Origin: Planctomycetota bacterium
GTDB taxonomy: Bacteria; Planctomycetota; Brocadiia; SM23-32
Direction: 5' to 3'
DNA: 17,361 bases
Assembly (NCBI GenBank): GCA_018334735.1
Contig: JAGXLK010000003.1
Span: 1 to 17,361 of the forward strand
Below are positions 14,749 through 17,361 of this stretch, in pieces (positions within the stretch are counted from its first letter, which is position 1; the number at the start of each line of letters is the position of its first letter). The translations under genes and the position numbers were made by a program. Under the pieces are notes generated by a model. That model was given only the letters and a program-made list of their open reading frames with translations. It ran no database searches and was not told the origin of the DNA.

Positions 14749-16082
14749 ATATCCTTTTCTTCCCTTGATTTCGACCACAAATTATGTGTCATAGAAGAGA
14801 TGTCATCAACAAGCTGGCACCCGACCCCGGGGGAAAAACGCGCCCAGGCGAAAGGCGTGCCGGAATATCCACCCCCGATAGCTCCCGAGAGTGTGGGCAC
14901 ATAGCCTCCACTACCATCAGTGATTCCAAAAACAAATGCCTGAGAAGCCGGGCTGCGTCGTTTGATATCGAGCTGATACTGGCAGAAAAGTTCACACGGA
15001 TGCGTGGCTATGACAAGATCCCCAATAATGACGACGTGAAACGCCAGTCGGTCGGTCCCGTGTTCACCATATTTTTCCACCAGGCTCACCGGTCCCCAGG
15101 CAAAAATCGCCTCTTTACCCCGCACATCTGCTCCGTTATCGATCCGTTCCAGCACCTTTCTCCCCTCTTCAACCACCTCCTCTTTTGGTTGCCGAACCGG
15201 GTATTCATGTTCACGACGACAATGGAAGATCACCATGTCATCCTGCGGTTGCATTTCGTGGATTATCCGCAATGTTTCACCGGCCAGTGCGCTTCCGAAT
15301 CGGGTAATCTGCACTTCCCGGTCATCGGGAGTCGACTGAGGATGTGCCTGCTGTCTCATGGCAATATCCCCCTGCGAACCGTTGAAAAACAACACGGGAA
15401 CGCTGCCATACGCGTCCCGGACCAGACGCCGGGCGACACCGGGAAATTCGGCAGAAAGCACATTGCCCCCATAAAAACTCGCAGGATGTCCCGTGCCGTG
15501 GTGCAACACAGCTTTGATTTCTCCGTCCTCATCAAAGGCCGCCAGCGCGAGGCATTCCGTATCGTCGGGACCCTCCAACCCGGTAAACTCGTCGTCACGC
15601 CCGGGTTCCCGGTACATGCTATGTGTGCCGTTGGCATAACAGACGCGACGATTGTAGCCCAACCGGGCGTGTCCCGTGCCCCACCCAATACCGGCCGGCG
15701 ACGCGGAACTGACCGCATCCATCGCCACATCACAGAGACGTTGTTTCAAGCGTTGTGAATAATCTTCGTCCACAGGCTTGCAATAATTCGTGTGAAGCAC
15801 CACGGGCCCCGCATGGGTATGACTGCACCCGATCATGATGGAATCTGAAGGGATATCGGTCCTGTCCGCCATGGCATTTTTGTAGCGTCGCACCCGTTCT
15901 GTTTCCAGTCCGACCAGGTCGCAACTGACGAACAGGATCTCCGTCGTGCCGTCCGTCAGATACAGGGCATTGGCCTCCAGATCGTCACGAATTTCCTCAA
16001 CTCGTTGATCCGGATCACCCGCTCCTTGAATGAGCGTTCCAATGTCGTTGTTAATCGTGATTGACGCAGCACCAGCTTTCAT
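14745..16082 (-). CDS. Neutral/alkaline ceramidase-like hydrolase with Ala at the nucleophile site
   Basis: The ATG at 16082 has a GAGGTG ribosome site six bases upstream; a GTG at 16091 lies inside that site and is rejected. The protein is 445 residues without signal peptide. It matches the N-terminal catalytic domain of the neutral ceramidase family: SHTHAGP at 87-93 gives the zinc ligands H88 and H90, GTGHP gives H199, HPCE gives E364 and GGYVPT gives Y394. In bacterial ceramidase the catalytic Ser sits in GDVSPN; here the matching block reads GDIAMR (238-243), so the nucleophile position is Ala. The C-terminal immunoglobulin-like domain of true ceramidases is absent. Many bacterial homologues of unknown function exist, often next to sulfatases; ceramide as substrate is unlikely. 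It lies 130 bp after a paralogue and overlaps the sulfatase start by four bases. Confidence 0.82.
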   Translation of the reverse strand: MKAGAASITINNDIGTLIQGAGDPDQRVEEIRDDLEANALYLTDGTTEILFVSCDLVGLETERVRRYKNAMADRTDIPSDSIMIGCSHTHAGPVVLHTNYCKPVDEDYSQRLKQRLCDVAMDAVSSASPAGIGWGTGHARLGYNRRVCYANGTHSMYREPGRDDEFTGLEGPDDTECLALAAFDEDGEIKAVLHHGTGHPASFYGGNVLSAEFPGVARRLVRDAYGSVPVLFFNGSQGDIAMRQQAHPQSTPDDREVQITRFGSALAGETLRIIHEMQPQDDMVIFHCRREHEYPVRQPKEEVVEEGRKVLERIDNGADVRGKEAIFAWGPVSLVEKYGEHGTDRLAFHVVIIGDLVIATHPCELFCQYQLDIKRRSPASQAFVFGITDGSGGYVPTLSGAIGGGYSGTPFAWARFSPGVGCQLVDDISSMTHNLWSKSREEKDI

Positions 16083-16211
16083 GTTTTTCACCTCTCAGAA
16101 TGATGAAACGTTACAACAACCTTTAACGACTTTTCCGAAGGAAACTTAAGGAATTTGCGCCCGGCCGTTCCGTGTAATCTCAATCGACTTCACATTTTGA
16201 CCTTTCTTCAC
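16083..16211. other. Short gap between the two ceramidase-like genes
   Basis: This 129-bp gap contains a small TTTCC-GAA-GGAAA hairpin near 16132-16145 without a following T-run. No promoter or gene is evident. The spacing allows co-transcription. Confidence 0.35.
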
Positions 16212-17361
16212 TTATTTCCACATGGAATTAATTGTCTCAACAGACCATTCCACCAGTTCACGCCCGCCCTGCGGTCCGACCGTCGTACTGGCTGGCACGG
16301 CTCCATAACTGCCGCTGGCCGCCGCTTTTTCGGTCGGGACATACGTCCCCGAGCCCGCAAGCTGTACGGTAAAAGTCTGCGTGGCTCTGCTGCGGGCCTG
16401 CATGCGCAGTCCAAAATCCAGATAGTATTCAAATGGATTGGTCGAAAAAACCATATCACCAATCCGAACAACATGGGCCTCAACCGGAATCTTCGGTTCT
16501 TTTCCTTTAATGTTGTAGCGCTTTTCGACGCCTTCAAACCATTTCACTTTCCGGTATGCTCGGGTAATGGGCACATACCACCGCGGCTCGTTTTGTTCTC
16601 CGGGGTTTTCCTTTAGCTCGTTTTTTAGTTTTCCAAGCTTTTCTTTCCATTCCTCCGCCCCCCTTCTTGCCTCTTCAACATCGGCCGGGGTGATCTGTGA
16701 TCGTGTCAGCTGCACATTCTCCACCACATGTTCAAGGACGGGGCTGGATTCGCATTCTTTTTCCATCAGAGGAAGACACCCCTCAGTGGCATCAGCAATG
16801 CGTTGAGCTATCTCCTCGCGCTGGGTGTGTCCGGCCAGTCGCCACATGCGCACCTCGGCATTCTCCTTACCCGCCACGTTGTCCGCATTGCGTTCCTGAT
16901 TTCCAACAAGATGGGGCGACTGATCTCCAGCAGCAGAACACTGGGCCAATACATGGACGTCGTCGCCGAGCCTTGAACGCAGTTCTTCCCGAGTCTCATG
17001 CCAGTAATCGGCACTTATCTGGTATTCGTTTTCACTGACCTGTGACGGACAGGCCACATTGACCACCAGACCTGTGAGTTTACCGTCTGTGTTCCAGGTC
17101 CCGAGCAGGTTGACGCTGTGATCTTCATACCCCTCCACATGTCTGAACTCAGGATCGTTAATATTGCCATACATCCTGCTTTTGCCATCGGAATACGTGA
17201 CACGTCTGTTGTGTCCCACGACCGCATGTGCCAATCCGAACCCAACTTTCCCGGGCCTCCGCGCATTCCAGGCCGAAACCACTGCTCGCGTTATGCGCTG
17301 AACGACGCGGTCGGTATACTCCTGAGGCTCCATAACAGGAAGCTCAACGCCGTCCCTTTCC
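16212..17361 (-). CDS. Neutral ceramidase-like hydrolase, 5' end beyond window
   Basis: The frame is open to the window edge, so the ATG at 17333 is internal. Alignment with the neighbouring paralogue shows that about 110 N-terminal residues, including the HTH zinc ligands, lie outside. Numbered from that ATG, the conserved parts are GLAHAVVGHNRRVTYSDG (33-50), the nucleophile-type motif AAGDQSPH (134-141, S139 retained), a Glu in NPFEYYLDFG and GTYVPTEKAAASGSYGA near the C-terminus. Where the paralogue has GTGHP with a zinc-ligand His, this protein reads ACPSQVS, so that His is missing. A charged, probably helical stretch (EEARRGAEEWKEKLGKLKNE) lies near residue 220. The protein ends SMWK at TAA 16214-16212. 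Function is hydrolysis of an amide or related bond by family resemblance only; the substrate is unknown. Confidence 0.78.
   Translation of the reverse strand, partial: ERDGVELPVMEPQEYTDRVVQRITRAVVSAWNARRPGKVGFGLAHAVVGHNRRVTYSDGKSRMYGNINDPEFRHVEGYEDHSVNLLGTWNTDGKLTGLVVNVACPSQVSENEYQISADYWHETREELRSRLGDDVHVLAQCSAAGDQSPHLVGNQERNADNVAGKENAEVRMWRLAGHTQREEIAQRIADATEGCLPLMEKECESSPVLEHVVENVQLTRSQITPADVEEARRGAEEWKEKLGKLKNELKENPGEQNEPRWYVPITRAYRKVKWFEGVEKRYNIKGKEPKIPVEAHVVRIGDMVFSTNPFEYYLDFGLRMQARSRATQTFTVQLAGSGTYVPTEKAAASGSYGAVPASTTVGPQGGRELVEWSVETINSMWK

Overview
All intact protein genes in this window lie on the minus strand. The mix of two formylglycine-type sulfatases, two neutral-ceramidase-like hydrolases, a BNR-4-type beta-propeller protein and a six-hairpin glycosidase, together with moderately high GC and REP/MITE-like palindromic repeats, resembles polysaccharide-degrading bacteria of the PVC group (Planctomycetes, Kiritimatiellota, Lentisphaerota) or similar candidate phyla such as Poribacteria or Hydrogenedentota. 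This is an inference from gene content; no rRNA or other phylogenetic marker is present.

Reading in the direction of transcription (right to left), the right part (about 11.4-17.36 kb) is a hydrolase cluster. It holds a ceramidase-like gene cut by the window edge, a second ceramidase-like gene whose stop codon overlaps the start of a sulfatase, then a repeat-containing gap, then a second sulfatase. None of the visible N-termini has a signal peptide, so the cluster probably acts on imported small sulfated molecules in the cytoplasm. The gap at about 10.7-11.4 kb holds a decayed plus-strand fragment of a class II (B12-dependent) ribonucleotide reductase.

The middle part (7.66-10.69 kb) is a tight three-gene operon: a TVP38/TMEM64 (VTT-domain) membrane protein, a dihydrolipoamide-dehydrogenase/mercuric-reductase-like flavoprotein and an exported DUF547 protein. 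It points to a membrane or envelope redox function of a kind widespread in bacteria but not well defined.

The left part (0-7.2 kb) contains a six-hairpin glycosidase gene directly followed by a roughly 1,026-residue multidomain gene. That protein combines an N-terminal PqqD-like segment, a radical SAM domain, an ArsM-type methyltransferase with all three arsenic-binding cysteines, and a cysteine-rich DUF5714-like C-terminus. This is the most unusual gene in the window. After a 550-bp non-coding gap full of GC-rich hairpins comes a BNR-repeat protein.

Two intergenic regions carry related REP-like palindromes built from the same half-unit (GTCATTGCGAG ... GCAATCTCG) but arranged in opposite order. 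One of them sits inside a 171-bp MITE-like element with terminal inverted repeats, just upstream of the glycosidase-radical SAM pair.
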